DNA of 34,705 nt from positions 1-34,705 of the forward strand of contig JAFSEP010000058.1 of the NCBI GenBank assembly GCA_017435665.1. Reading direction: 5' to 3'. Every line of letters begins with the position of its first letter. The stretch's first letter is position 1. Shown piece after piece: positions 14,794-23,506 of the stretch. Under the pieces are notes generated by a model. That model saw only the letters and a list, made by a program, of their open reading frames with translations, was not told where the DNA came from and did no database searches. A program made the position numbers and the translations under genes. This stretch comes from Clostridia bacterium (GTDB lineage Bacteria; Bacillota; Clostridia; Oscillospirales; Acutalibacteraceae).

Positions 14794-16668
14794 TTACATC
14801 AAGTCACAAATAAGATTACTCAGCTCCGTGGGGTTATCAACGGTCAGTCCTCCGATAAGCCTTGCCTGTGCATAAAGGATTTTTGCATACTTTTCAACCT
14901 TTTCGGGCTCGTTTGCATATATTTCCTTGAGCCTTGCGGCAACGGGATGATTTACATTGATATCCAGAACGGTCTGTGCCTTAACCTTGTTGTCGTTGGG
15001 CATTGCGTTGAATACCTTTTCCATTTCAAGGGAAATCTCGCCCTCGCTCGTCAGGCAAACGGGATGATTTTTAAGGCTGTTTGTAAATCTTACGGCGCTT
15101 ACGCCCTCCCCTATTGCCTCCTTCATGCTGTCAAGCAGGTCCTTTGCTTCCTCGTTTTCCTTACTGATAGCTTCCTTTTCCTCGTCTGTGTCAAGGTCGA
15201 GCTTATCGTTGCAGATATTTGTGAAGCTCTTGCCCTCATATTCACGGAGCATTTTAAGAGCGAACTCGTCCACGTCATCGGTGAGGTAGAGAATTTCGAA
15301 GCCCTTATCCTTAACTGCCTCTGTCTGAGGAAGCATATCAATCTTGTCTGCGGTCTCACCGCAGGCATAATAAATTGTTTCCTGACCCTCAGCCATTCGG
15401 GAAACATATTCCTCAAGTGTCACAAGCTTGTTTTCCTTTGAAGAATGGAACATAACCAGATCCTGAAGCACATCCTTGTGCATACCGTAATCGGAATAAA
15501 GACCGTATTTCAGCTGAAGTCCGAATGCTTTGAAGAACTTTTCATAGTCCTCTCTGTTATTGTTAAGGAGCTTTTTAAGCTCAGCCTTGATTTTCTTTTC
15601 AAGATTCTTTGCAATAGCCTTGAGAACGTAGTCGTGCTGAAGCACCTCACGGGAAATATTAAGCGAAAGGTCAGCGCTGTCTGCAAGTCCCTTGACAAAG
15701 CTGAAATAATCGGGAAGCAGATCCTCACACTTATCCATAATCAGAACACCGTTTGAGTAAAGCTGAAGTCCCTTCACATAGTCCTTTGAATAGTAATCAA
15801 AGGGAGCGTGAGCAGGGATATACATAAGTGCATCATATGTTACCTGACCTTCGGTTTTGCTGTGAATGATATGAAGGGGCTTTTCCCAATCAAAGAACTT
15901 TTCGGAATAAAAGCTGTCATATTCCTCACGGGTGATTTCGTTCTTATTCTTCCTCCAGAGGGGCACCATACTGTTAAGCTGTTTTTCCTCTGTATATTCC
16001 TCATATTCATCCTCAGTTCCCTCTTTGAGACGGCTTGAGGTCATATCCATAACTATGGGATAACGGATATAATCGGAATACTTTCTGACTATACTGCTGA
16101 TTTTATATTCCTCAAGGAATTCGGAATAGTTTTCCTCATCGGTATCCTCCTTGATGTGAAGGGTGATAACCGTACCTGCGCTTTCCTTGCTGCATTCCTC
16201 AATACTGTAACCCTCTGCCCCCGTTGAAGTCCAGCGATATGCTGTTTCTTCGCCGTGCTTTCTGCTTTCAACGGTAACGTTATCGCTGACCATAAAGGCT
16301 GAATAAAAGCCAACGCCGAACTGACCGATAATTTCAACGTCATCTTTCTTTTCGTTTTCACTCTTGAAATCAAGGGAACCGCTTTTTGCGATTGTGCCCA
16401 GATTATCTTCAAGCTCCTCTTTACTCATACCGCAGCCGTTATCGCTTATTCTGAGAATTCTGTTTTCCTTATCAATATCCATTCTGATCTTGTATTCCTC
16501 TCTTGCAAGACCGCCCTGACCCTGAAGCGAGTGATAATACTGCTTATCGATTGCATCACTTGCATTTGAGATAAGCTCTCTCAAAAAGATTTCCTTGTGG
16601 GTATAGATAGAGTTAATCATCATATCCAGAAGCTTTTTGGATTCCGCCTTAAACTGTTTCTTTTCCAT
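14794..16668 (-). CDS. htpG: Molecular chaperone HtpG (Hsp90)
   Basis: Cytosolic ATP-dependent chaperone, 624 residues, full length. The N-terminal GHKL ATPase domain shows the E-L-I-S-N-A-S-D-A helix, the DNGCGM motif and GQFGVGFYSAFMV. The middle domain carries NISREVLQHD, and the C-terminal dimerisation domain follows. The ATG is preceded by GGAGAG at good spacing. Single gene with an upstream CIRCE operator overlapping the start of the message, so it is expected to be heat-inducible through HrcA. That is a notable form of control, since in Bacillus subtilis htpG is not CIRCE-regulated. Confidence 0.97.
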   Translation of the reverse strand: MEKKQFKAESKKLLDMMINSIYTHKEIFLRELISNASDAIDKQYYHSLQGQGGLAREEYKIRMDIDKENRILRISDNGCGMSKEELEDNLGTIAKSGSLDFKSENEKKDDVEIIGQFGVGFYSAFMVSDNVTVESRKHGEETAYRWTSTGAEGYSIEECSKESAGTVITLHIKEDTDEENYSEFLEEYKISSIVRKYSDYIRYPIVMDMTSSRLKEGTEDEYEEYTEEKQLNSMVPLWRKNKNEITREEYDSFYSEKFFDWEKPLHIIHSKTEGQVTYDALMYIPAHAPFDYYSKDYVKGLQLYSNGVLIMDKCEDLLPDYFSFVKGLADSADLSLNISREVLQHDYVLKAIAKNLEKKIKAELKKLLNNNREDYEKFFKAFGLQLKYGLYSDYGMHKDVLQDLVMFHSSKENKLVTLEEYVSRMAEGQETIYYACGETADKIDMLPQTEAVKDKGFEILYLTDDVDEFALKMLREYEGKSFTNICNDKLDLDTDEEKEAISKENEEAKDLLDSMKEAIGEGVSAVRFTNSLKNHPVCLTSEGEISLEMEKVFNAMPNDNKVKAQTVLDINVNHPVAARLKEIYANEPEKVEKYAKILYAQARLIGGLTVDNPTELSNLICDLM

Positions 16669-16692
16669 TTCAATCTCTCCAAAATGTATAAA

Positions 16693-16719
16693 TTAGCACT
16701 TAACGTTTGCGAGTGCTAA
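16693..16719 (-). promoter_or_regulatory. CIRCE operator (HrcA site) upstream of htpG
   Basis: TTAGCACTT at 16693-16701 and GAGTGCTAA at 16711-16719 with a nine-base centre match the CIRCE consensus TTAGCACTC-N9-GAGTGCTAA with one mismatch. It lies just downstream of the -10 box and 25 bases before the start codon, the usual place for repression by HrcA. Confidence 0.95.
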
Positions 16720-16723
16720 TTTA

Positions 16724-16751
16724 ATTATAGTCAATATATTCCTTTTGTCAA
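16724..16751 (-). promoter_or_regulatory. Vegetative promoter of htpG
   Basis: On the minus strand a perfect TTGACA (16751-16746) and a perfect TATAAT (16729-16724) are 16 bases apart, directly upstream of the CIRCE element. Confidence 0.9.
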
Positions 16752-16786
16752 CGGGAAAAATAAATTTTAATAATATGCCGCCTTTT

Positions 16787-16841
16787 GTCAGCTTGCTGAC
16801 CTGCGGAGCTTCGCTCCGCCCCGCCCACGACTGCGGGCGGG
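16787..16841. repeat. Cluster of three short palindromes
   Basis: GTCAGC/GCTGAC (16787-16800), GCGGAGC/GCTCCGC (16803-16819) and CCCGCCC/GGGCGGG (about 16820-16841) follow one another. They are GC-rich, non-coding and lie between the htpG promoter and the terminator of the ABC operon. The pattern resembles other interspersed hairpin repeats in this genome. Confidence 0.55.
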
Positions 16842-16862
16842 TCACCTTTCCCCCGATAAACA

Positions 16863-16890
16863 ATTAAACGGGCATTTCCGCCCGTTTAAT
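16863..16890 (-). terminator. Terminator of the Crp-ABC operon
   Basis: Perfect 11-base arms (16863-16873 and 16880-16890) around a six-base loop, starting 11 bases after the ATPase stop. On the minus strand the arm ends CCGTTTAATTG, so the T tract is modest. Confidence 0.75.
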
Positions 16891-16901
16891 CGTAAATTGA
16901 A

Positions 16902-17456
16902 TCAAATCTGCTCCACTCTGTCTGCGAGTCTTTGGATTTCGTCGCTGTTGTGAGAAATCAGAATAACCGCCTTTTCGGTTGCCTGCTCCCTGATTATATC
17001 AATTAGTATTGTCTTAGTCTCTTCATCAACACCATTGAAGGCTTCATCAAGAATAAGCACCTCTCCGCCGTAGGCAAGAGCTCTTGCAAGAGCCGTGCGT
17101 CTTTTCATACCGCCACTCAGCTGTGATGGATATAGGTCAGCACTGTCGGAAAGCCCCACCTTTTTCAGCCAGAGGTCAGCCGTTTCTCCGTCAGATACGG
17201 TGCTGATATTCTCCTTCACCGTATACCAGGGAAGCAATCTGTCCTCCTGAAAAACAACTGCATATTTTTCTGCCTTGCTGACTATCTCGCCCTTGTCAGC
17301 CTTGAGCAGACCGCAGATAAGGTTAATAAGCGTAGTCTTTCCGCAACCGGATTTTCCCGTTATTGCAGTAACGGATTTATCGGGTATTTTAAGGGAGAAA
17401 TCATCAAATATCACTTTATCACCAAAGGAGAAGCTGAGATTTTTAATTTCAATCAT
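16902..17456 (-). CDS. ABC transporter ATP-binding protein (nitrate/sulfonate/taurine type)
   Basis: Energises import by the adjacent permease. 184 residues, clearly shorter than the approximately 240-260 usual for SsuB/TauB, but the catalytic set is complete: Walker A GKSGCGKT (34-41), Q70 of the Q-loop with the family-typical DRLLPWYTVKENI, signature LSGGMKRR (113-120), Walker B VLILDEAF (133-140) and the switch H169. What is missing is the C-terminal extension. GGGAGA lies eight bases before the ATG, and the gene overlaps the permease gene by eight bases. Confidence 0.92.
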   Translation of the reverse strand: MIEIKNLSFSFGDKVIFDDFSLKIPDKSVTAITGKSGCGKTTLINLICGLLKADKGEIVSKAEKYAVVFQEDRLLPWYTVKENISTVSDGETADLWLKKVGLSDSADLYPSQLSGGMKRRTALARALAYGGEVLILDEAFNGVDEETKTILIDIIREQATEKAVILISHNSDEIQRLADRVEQI

Positions 17457-18222
17457 ATGCTCTGTCTCCCTTCAGGAATTTTCTGATAAGCCAGACAACG
17501 GCCTTTTCAAGCAGGAAGCTCAGCAGGATAACAACCGCTGTCCAGGCAAAAAGGTCAACGGTTTCAATATAAATCTTACTGTCATAAAGCTGTGTTCCGA
17601 TATAGTTCTTCGGAGTTGACAGAACCTCAGCGGCGATACCTGCCTTCCAGGCAAGTCCCAAGGAGGTGGTGACGCCCGTTGTAAAGTAAGGCATAACCGA
17701 GGGTATATATATCTTAGTCAGGAGCTTCTTTGCACCGAAGCCGTAAACCCTGCCCATTTCAATAAGCTTGCCGTCAACGTCCCTGATACCCTGAGTAACG
17801 TTTGCCCAGACAATGGGAAGCACCATAAGCAAGCAGATGAACAAGGAGATGTTTTCCCTTTTCAGCCACACAAGTGCAAGAATAATAAAAGATGCCACGG
17901 GAGTTGCTCTGACAACGCTGATTACAGGATAAAAGAACTCATATAAAAACTCAGACTTTGCCGTAAGTACTGCAAGAACTGTCCCAAATGCAACACCTAA
18001 AAGATAACCTTCTGTTATTTTCAGCAGAGATTTTCCCGTTATCAGCCAGAACTCACCCGTTCTCACAAGCTCACACAAACGCAGCCCCACCTGTAAAGGT
18101 GAGGCTATAAGAAGTTCATTGTCAATCACCGTAAAGGCTATCTGCCATATAACAAGCCACAGACAGATGCTTACGGTACGCTTCAGATATTTCTTATTCT
18201 GCGATGAAGTAAATGCTTTCAT
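17449..18222 (-). CDS. ABC transporter permease (nitrate/sulfonate/taurine type)
   Basis: Integral membrane subunit, 257 residues with about six hydrophobic helices, of the BPD_transp_1 family. The cytoplasmic coupling loop is visible as KLIEMGRVYGFGAKKLLTKI followed by YIPSVMPYF, which fits the EAA-type contact with the ATPase. Similar to SsuC/TauC-type permeases. Its start lies inside the last codons of the binding-protein gene (29-base overlap) with GGAGAG upstream, so translation is probably coupled. Confidence 0.93.
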   Translation of the reverse strand: MKAFTSSQNKKYLKRTVSICLWLVIWQIAFTVIDNELLIASPLQVGLRLCELVRTGEFWLITGKSLLKITEGYLLGVAFGTVLAVLTAKSEFLYEFFYPVISVVRATPVASFIILALVWLKRENISLFICLLMVLPIVWANVTQGIRDVDGKLIEMGRVYGFGAKKLLTKIYIPSVMPYFTTGVTTSLGLAWKAGIAAEVLSTPKNYIGTQLYDSKIYIETVDLFAWTAVVILLSFLLEKAVVWLIRKFLKGDRAYD

Positions 18223-19174
18223 TCGGAAGCTCTCCGCCTACTGATTTAGGATCTGCGTTAAAGAGCATATCGAAGTTGCTCTTTGCAATATCCTTCATTT
18301 CGTTTCCTGTGATGCAGACAATGTTGCAGTTGGGAATTGCCTTCTTTGCAACAGGTGCCTTGGGTACAATACCCTTTTCTGCAATAAGGTTACAGATTTC
18401 GTCTGTGTTTTCGTTTACAGCGTCAACGCTTGCCTTGTATTCTTTAAGGAATGCCTTGAGGCTGTCTGCATTATTGTCAATATAGTCCTTTGTTGCGATA
18501 AGGCAACCCATAGCCAGCTTACCTTCAGCAACCTTTTCCCATTCCTTTGTCATATCAAGAGCTATGCGTGTATCTGCGTTCTGAAGCTGAACTGCTGTAA
18601 CGTTAGGCTCGGGAAGAAGGCAGATTTCTGCACCGCCTGATGCCATAAGTGTTGCAACCTCAGCGTGCTCGGCCTTCCAGATAATTTCAACATCCTTTTC
18701 CTTATCAATACCGTTCTTTTCAAGAAGGTAGTTAAGAACGTACTCAGGTGTGGCTCCCTGACCTGATGCATAGATCGTCTTTCCTTTAAGAGAAGCAATA
18801 TCCGTCACGGTGTTACCGTTTTCAAGGATATAGAGAGTACCGAGGGTGTTTACTGCAATAATCTGAACTGCACCCTGAGTTTTCTTATAAAGTGTTGCTG
18901 CAAGGTTAAGAGGACAGGCAGCTATGTCTGCACTGCCGTTGCTGATGAGACCAACTATTTCCGTCGGTGCTGCTGCAAGGGTGAAGTTATAGTTATTATA
19001 AACACTTGCGTCCTCTTCCATCAGCTTGACCATACCCATACCTGTGGGGCCCTTGAGAGCCACAACGTCAACGTCTGTTTTAACGTCGGGTACGGGAATT
19101 TCATTTCCGCCTGAGCAGGCTGCAAAAGCAAGAAGCATTACTGCAACCAGAAGCATACTTATTGTTTTTTTCAT
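18194..19174 (-). CDS. ABC transporter substrate-binding lipoprotein (NMT1/THI5-like)
   Basis: 326 residues with a lipoprotein signal peptide: a basic start, a hydrophobic core and lipobox LAFAAC, with C20 as the lipidated residue. The remainder is an NMT1/SsuA-like periplasmic-binding fold (for example LKGPTGMGMVKLM and LKGKTIYASGQGATPEYV). Such proteins bind nitrate, sulfonates, taurine, or thiamine-pyrimidine precursors; no sulfur or thiamine gene is nearby, so the ligand is unknown. GGAGG precedes the ATG. Second gene after the Crp-type regulator. Confidence 0.92.
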   Translation of the reverse strand: MKKTISMLLVAVMLLAFAACSGGNEIPVPDVKTDVDVVALKGPTGMGMVKLMEEDASVYNNYNFTLAAAPTEIVGLISNGSADIAACPLNLAATLYKKTQGAVQIIAVNTLGTLYILENGNTVTDIASLKGKTIYASGQGATPEYVLNYLLEKNGIDKEKDVEIIWKAEHAEVATLMASGGAEICLLPEPNVTAVQLQNADTRIALDMTKEWEKVAEGKLAMGCLIATKDYIDNNADSLKAFLKEYKASVDAVNENTDEICNLIAEKGIVPKAPVAKKAIPNCNIVCITGNEMKDIAKSNFDMLFNADPKSVGGELPNESIYFIAE

Positions 19175-19195
19175 TTTGATTACCTCCGTATTGTA

Positions 19196-19870
19196 TTAGT
19201 TTGTTATGTATTCCTTTAACTTATCTTCATTGAGAAGTCTGATATACTTACCGTCCTTTTCGATTGCGCCGGCTTCAATAAAGCTGTCAAACGCACGGTA
19301 AAGGGATGCTCTGCCGATATCAAGGCTTACTGCGAGCTTGGTATAGGGCTGTCTGAGCTGAAGTGTCTTATAGCCGCCGAAGCTGTCTATAAGGAATGAA
19401 GCAAGTCTGCTTTCGGCACTTCCTCCCGTGAAGGCATCTATACGGCTGTTGACGTAATAAAGTCTGTCAGAAAGGTATGAGATATAGTTTATAGCCATAG
19501 CCTGATCCTGAAGCATAAGAATACCTACCGTTGACTTTTCAATAAACAGCACCTTTGTATCCGTTGTTGCCACAAGCTTTGAAACGTAATAGCCCTTCTG
19601 GGAATAGAGGGTTACGGCTCCGAAGAAATCGTTTTTCACAAGAGTGCTGACAATAACACCGCTTGCAGGCTTGATAACGTTTACTGAGCCCTTTACAATA
19701 AAGCCCAGACTGTTATCGTACTTATCGGGAGAATAGATAACATCACCCTTTTTATAGGTTTCGAAGGTCTTTTCCTGAGCCTCAAGAAGACTGCTTAAAA
19801 GCTTGGGAGATACTCCGATAAAGAGCTTTGTTGCGGTAAGAGCATCAAGTGTTTTCTTGGTTACTTTCAC
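19196..19870 (-). CDS. Crp/Fnr-family transcriptional regulator
   Basis: 224 residues: an N-terminal cyclic-nucleotide-like sensor beta-roll (about 20-115), a dimer helix (about 120-150) and a C-terminal winged helix (about 165-215) with YTKLAVSLDIGRASLYRAF as the helix-turn-helix. The cysteine set of FNR (4Fe-4S sensing) is absent, and the N-terminal domain has no clear cAMP-binding signature, so the effector is unknown. A GTG start at 19870 follows AAAGGAG by eight bases. It is the first gene of an operon with the importer genes 21 bases downstream, so it probably controls that uptake system. Confidence 0.93.
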   Translation of the reverse strand: MKVTKKTLDALTATKLFIGVSPKLLSSLLEAQEKTFETYKKGDVIYSPDKYDNSLGFIVKGSVNVIKPASGVIVSTLVKNDFFGAVTLYSQKGYYVSKLVATTDTKVLFIEKSTVGILMLQDQAMAINYISYLSDRLYYVNSRIDAFTGGSAESRLASFLIDSFGGYKTLQLRQPYTKLAVSLDIGRASLYRAFDSFIEAGAIEKDGKYIRLLNEDKLKEYITN

Positions 19871-19903
19871 TTTTTTGACTCCTTTCAGAAGTTAAATTAT
19901 ATT

Positions 19904-19930
19904 TATCATATGTTTTTGTCCTATATGATA
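19904..19930. promoter_or_regulatory. Palindrome in the leader of the Crp-type regulator gene
   Basis: TATCATAT (19904-19911) and ATATGATA (19923-19930) are perfect inverted copies 11 bases apart. They sit between the predicted transcription start and the GTG codon, a place suited to autorepression. The half-site word ATGATACA recurs at 19984-19991 upstream of the promoter. A leader hairpin is the alternative. Confidence 0.5.
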
Positions 19931-19940
19931 CATTAATAAC

Positions 19941-19969
19941 AATATAAACCAAAACAACACTTTTGTCAA
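19941..19969 (-). promoter_or_regulatory. Promoter of the Crp-ABC operon
   Basis: On the minus strand a perfect TTGACA (19969-19964) and TATATT (19946-19941) are 17 bases apart. Confidence 0.75.
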
Positions 19970-20009
19970 TAAGTTTTTCAAAATGATACAAAAAAAGACA
20001 AAAATCTGA

Positions 20010-20038
20010 TTTACATTAAAACGGTTTTGTTATATAAT
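20010..20038 (+). promoter_or_regulatory. Promoter of yifB
   Basis: TTTACA (20010-20015) and a perfect TATAAT (20033-20038) are 17 bases apart, leaving a leader of about 28 bases before the start codon. It is divergent from the Crp operon promoter. Confidence 0.7.
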
Positions 20039-20072
20039 AAACAGGAAAACAAAACCTTCAGGAGGAGAGGCT

Positions 20073-21602
20073 ATGTTTGCGAAGGTAAACAGTATGGGAC
20101 TTTTCGGAATGAAATCCTTTCCGGTAAGCACCGAAATTGATATAAGCAAAAATCTGCCCCGTTTTGACATTGTGGGACTTCCCGATACTTCTGTAAGCGA
20201 ATCAAAAAGCCGTGTTCAGTCAGCAATAAAAAATTGCAGATTCAGGTTTTACGAATGGCGCACAACCGTAAATCTTGCTCCCGCAGACATCCGCAAGGAG
20301 GGGCCCGTTTACGACCTGCCGATTTTCGTTGCATATCTCCTTGCAACGGGACAGCTTTCCTGTGACACAAAGGATATGGCATTTATCGGTGAGCTTTCCC
20401 TTGACGGAATTGTCCGCAAGGTAAACGGCGTTCTTTCAATGGTTATCTGCGCAAGGGATAACGGTATTAAAGAAGTTTTCATTCCTGCCGACAATGCTGC
20501 TGAAGCATCCGTGGTAAATAATATAACCGTTTATCCCGTAAGAAATACAAACGAGCTGGTTGACCACCTTGCAGGAAGGAACAGGCTTACCCCCTGCAGT
20601 AAGGAGGATTATGCCGATAAAAGCTGCGATGAATTTGCATACCTTGACTTTGCCGATGTCAAGGGTCAGTATCACGTTAAGCGTGCTCTTGAAATTGCGG
20701 CTGCAGGAGGTCATAATACTCTGCTTATAGGCCCTCCCGGCTCAGGTAAGAGTATGCTTGCAAAGAGACTGCCCTCCATTCTTCCCGATATGACCTTCGA
20801 GGAAAGCCTTGAGACTACGGAAATCTATTCCGTTGCAGGGCAGCTCCCCTCAGGTGTCTCACTTATTACAAAAAGACCCTACCGTTCGCCTCACCACACC
20901 GTTTCGACTGCAGGTCTTTCGGGCGGCGGACGCATACCTCACCCGGGCGAGCTGAGCCTTGCTCACAACGGTGTTCTCTTCCTTGATGAGCTTCCCGAAT
21001 TTTCAAGGGTCGCTATGGAAACTATGCGACAACCCGTTGAGGACGGAATTATAACAATTTCCCGTGTTTCGGGTACGCTCACATATCCTTGCGAAACTAT
21101 GCTTGTCTGCGCTATGAACCCCTGCCCTTGCGGATACTACGGTCATCCCACCAAGGAATGCACCTGCCCCAAGGGTGCCCCTGTAAAGTATCTTTCCAAG
21201 GTCAGCGGTCCCCTTCTTGACCGGCTTGACATTCATGTTGAGGTGCCTCAGGTGGACTTCAAGAAGCTCTCCGACGACGAAAAAGGCGAGCCTTCAGCAG
21301 TTATACGTGAAAGGGTAAATGCGGCAAGAAAAATTCAGCAGAAGCGCTTTGAAGGCACAAGCATAAAATGTAATGCAAAAATGACGCCTGCCATGACAAG
21401 AGAATTCTGCAAGCTTGACGAAAGACAGAAGGCTTTTCTTGAAAAGAGCTTTGAAAAGCTCGGTCTTTCTGCAAGAGCATATGATAAAATTCTCCGTGTG
21501 GCAAGAACTATTGCCGACCTTGACGGTGACGAGAATATTCAGCTCGCTCACCTGACGGAAGCAGTTCAGTACAGAAGCCTTGACAGAAAGTTCTGGAGAT
21601 AA
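20073..21602 (+). CDS. YifB/ComM-family Mg-chelatase-like AAA ATPase
   Basis: 509 residues, full length. The N-terminal third is the Lon-protease-like ChlI domain (DIVGLPDTSVSESKSRV, PVYDLPIFVAYLLATGQL). The AAA core has Walker A GPPGSGKS (220-227), the ISSPHH-like RSPHHTVSTAGLSGGG region, Walker B VLFLDELPEF and the cysteine cluster CNPCPCGYYG. The helical C-terminus ends LQFRSLDRK-like. In Haemophilus and Vibrio, ComM is a branch-migration helicase for natural transformation; in Clostridia the role is untested. AGGAGGAGA lies just before the ATG. Confidence 0.95.
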   Translation: MFAKVNSMGLFGMKSFPVSTEIDISKNLPRFDIVGLPDTSVSESKSRVQSAIKNCRFRFYEWRTTVNLAPADIRKEGPVYDLPIFVAYLLATGQLSCDTKDMAFIGELSLDGIVRKVNGVLSMVICARDNGIKEVFIPADNAAEASVVNNITVYPVRNTNELVDHLAGRNRLTPCSKEDYADKSCDEFAYLDFADVKGQYHVKRALEIAAAGGHNTLLIGPPGSGKSMLAKRLPSILPDMTFEESLETTEIYSVAGQLPSGVSLITKRPYRSPHHTVSTAGLSGGGRIPHPGELSLAHNGVLFLDELPEFSRVAMETMRQPVEDGIITISRVSGTLTYPCETMLVCAMNPCPCGYYGHPTKECTCPKGAPVKYLSKVSGPLLDRLDIHVEVPQVDFKKLSDDEKGEPSAVIRERVNAARKIQQKRFEGTSIKCNAKMTPAMTREFCKLDERQKAFLEKSFEKLGLSARAYDKILRVARTIADLDGDENIQLAHLTEAVQYRSLDRKFWR

Positions 21603-21605
21603 AAT

Positions 21606-21690
21606 AACACCGTGAAGTTTCGCTGACTGTTGATAAGGAAATACCTTCTTATCAACAGTCAGACTTTGAGCTTCACGGTGTTTTGTTATT
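21606..21690. terminator. Large bidirectional terminator between yifB and the DUF2079 gene
   Basis: Outer arms AACACCGTGAAG (21606-21617) and CTTCACGGTGTT (21671-21682) enclose a second perfect inner stem of about 15 bases (CTGACTGTTGATAAG with its complement). The hairpin is followed by TTGTTATT on the plus strand. The two convergent genes stop within 5 bases of it on each side. Confidence 0.85.
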
Positions 21691-23422
21691 CAACCGACCT
21701 GAACACAGCCACAATACCGTCCTCAAAAAACAGAGTTTCATAGTCATTTCCCATAAACTCCGTCACGTCAGACTCATCTGTATCTCTGCTCAAATCAAAA
21801 ATATAATAATCAGCCTTGTGCTTCGTTGTTTCCAGCTCGTATACAACCCTTCTGTGGGATACGTTGGGCAAAATAAAGGTTGAAGCGGCAAGGCTTGCAT
21901 CCTCGGGAATAAGGGATACTGCTTCGTTTATTGTTTCCCTTTTCTCTGCATCGAGTATGTGGTCGTAAAAAACTGCGTTTTTCCCGAAAAAGCTGCCCAT
22001 AAATACAATAAGCGAGCAAAGAGCTGCACACAGAAGCACCTTACCTCTGTTCTTCGGCAAGGAGGAGCAGTTTACAACAGCAGAATAAAACAGCATTGCA
22101 CCGCTTCCGAAGGTATACTGAAATCCGATATCATACTGATAATGGTAGTTCGTCATAAGATTTACAAGTAAAAACGGGATAAGCAAAATAAGTCCCGACG
22201 GTTTTCTTATAGCAAAAGGCAGAAAGCAAAGGGGCACGGCCATCTGCAGAACAAACAGAATTTTTTCCTCCCTGAAAATCTGCATTATTGCAAATCCCGG
22301 ATTCTGAAGAACAGATTTTATCACCGTAAACAAACCGCCGCCGTCATAGATATAGTCACCGTATCGGCTGTCTGCCATTACGCCCTCACCGAATACCGAC
22401 ATAAGCCTCAGCACCGAAATAAAATACAGAATTGAAAAGATGAGTATGAACAGATTGAATTTGTAGTTTTTATTAGCAAAAAGAAAATAAAGTGCGATTA
22501 CAGCAACGTAAACAGGGGCATCCTCCTTAACCGTAAGCGTGAGAAACGCAAAGATGAACGCATACAGCCCCTGCTCCCTTTCCGCAAAATAAATAAGCCA
22601 AAGAATTAAAGGGGCAAGAAAACAGTTTTCGTGAAGATAATAATAGCAGCCGCCGAGAAATGACGGATAAAGCAAATAACAAAAGACAAAGGCAAGAGAC
22701 GCCGTATTGCTCAGCTTATGATTTTTGCAGATAAGCAAAAGGGGGATTGCCCCGCTTGCCACTATCAGACCTTGGGCAAACAGCAGTGTGCAGGGAGACG
22801 GAATAAGGCAGTAAATCGGCAGAAGCAGATAATAAATCGGTGAAAAATGAACTGCAAAATGACTCAGCAGACCGTCACGCTCGCAGGTTGTAAGACATTC
22901 TCCCGTTTCCTTCATATAATAAAACATCTGGGTAAAAATGCCGAAATCGAAACAAGGGGTGCGATAGTTCAGATAATAAAGACTGCATGTAATTCCGATA
23001 AACAGCGTGTAAATGACTATTCCCGAAATGCACAAGCCCCACAAAGCTCTGTTGTCAACCCTCAGCTTTATTCTTTTCATATCCGAAAATACCACCGCAA
23101 CACAAAGCACAAGGCAAAGACCGAAGGAAAACATATAGTCACGGGCATAGGATGAAAGAAAGATAAAGTAAACGGTAATCCCGGATATCAGCCCTATTGT
23201 TATATATTCATCTCTTTCCACAAGGCAAGTCAGCAAAAAGAATACAAGGGTAAATACTGCAAACAAGGGAAAGCTGATATTTTCATAAAAGCTCTTCAAT
23301 GTGAACTCCGAATCAGAATAAAAAAACGCAAAAAGAAGCACCATAACCCAGGCAGAAAGCAGACGGATAATATACTGTCTTAACGTGAAGCGTTTTAACG
23401 CTGTTATAATTGAATTTATCAT
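21686..23422 (-). CDS. DUF2079 polytopic membrane protein
   Basis: 578 residues with about 12 hydrophobic helices and a short soluble C-terminal part (from about 500). The central region (YRTPCFDFGIFTQMFYYMKE, HFSPIYYLLLPIYCL, YYLHENCFLAPLIL) matches the DUF2079 family, which resembles GT-C-type membrane glycosyltransferases. The substrate is unknown; a sugar or lipid-linked transfer at the envelope is inference. The ATG follows AGAGGA by eight bases. Its gene lies after the blaI/M56 pair on the same strand with an 84-base gap that contains a palindrome matching the blaI promoter palindrome, so it is likely co-regulated. Confidence 0.85.
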   Translation of the reverse strand: MINSIITALKRFTLRQYIIRLLSAWVMVLLFAFFYSDSEFTLKSFYENISFPLFAVFTLVFFLLTCLVERDEYITIGLISGITVYFIFLSSYARDYMFSFGLCLVLCVAVVFSDMKRIKLRVDNRALWGLCISGIVIYTLFIGITCSLYYLNYRTPCFDFGIFTQMFYYMKETGECLTTCERDGLLSHFAVHFSPIYYLLLPIYCLIPSPCTLLFAQGLIVASGAIPLLLICKNHKLSNTASLAFVFCYLLYPSFLGGCYYYLHENCFLAPLILWLIYFAEREQGLYAFIFAFLTLTVKEDAPVYVAVIALYFLFANKNYKFNLFILIFSILYFISVLRLMSVFGEGVMADSRYGDYIYDGGGLFTVIKSVLQNPGFAIMQIFREEKILFVLQMAVPLCFLPFAIRKPSGLILLIPFLLVNLMTNYHYQYDIGFQYTFGSGAMLFYSAVVNCSSLPKNRGKVLLCAALCSLIVFMGSFFGKNAVFYDHILDAEKRETINEAVSLIPEDASLAASTFILPNVSHRRVVYELETTKHKADYYIFDLSRDTDESDVTEFMGNDYETLFFEDGIVAVFRSVE

Positions 23423-23440
23423 AAAATTTTCCTCTTCACA

Positions 23441-23456
23441 AACTACTTTTGTAGTT
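23441..23456 (-). promoter_or_regulatory. BlaI-type operator upstream of the DUF2079 gene
   Basis: AACTAC-TTTT-GTAGTT is a perfect palindrome (six-base arms, four-base centre) lying 19 bases before the start codon. Its arms match those of the palindrome inside the blaI promoter (ACTACA-TT-TGTAGT at 25126-25139), and BlaI/MecI operators are of the ACTACA/TGTAGT type. Confidence 0.7.
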
Positions 23457-23471
23457 AATACTTATTTTTTA

Positions 23472-23505
23472 TGGTGACAGGCAAATTCTGTCTGTCACCT
23501 TTTGT
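23472..23505. terminator. Hairpin after the M56 gene
   Basis: GGTGACAG (23473-23480) pairs with CTGTCACC (23492-23499). It starts eight bases after the M56 stop. The T tract (TTTTGTTTT) is on the plus-strand side, so as a terminator of the minus-strand blaI-M56 message it is weak and read-through into the DUF2079 gene is possible. Confidence 0.4.
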
Positions 23506-23506
23506 T

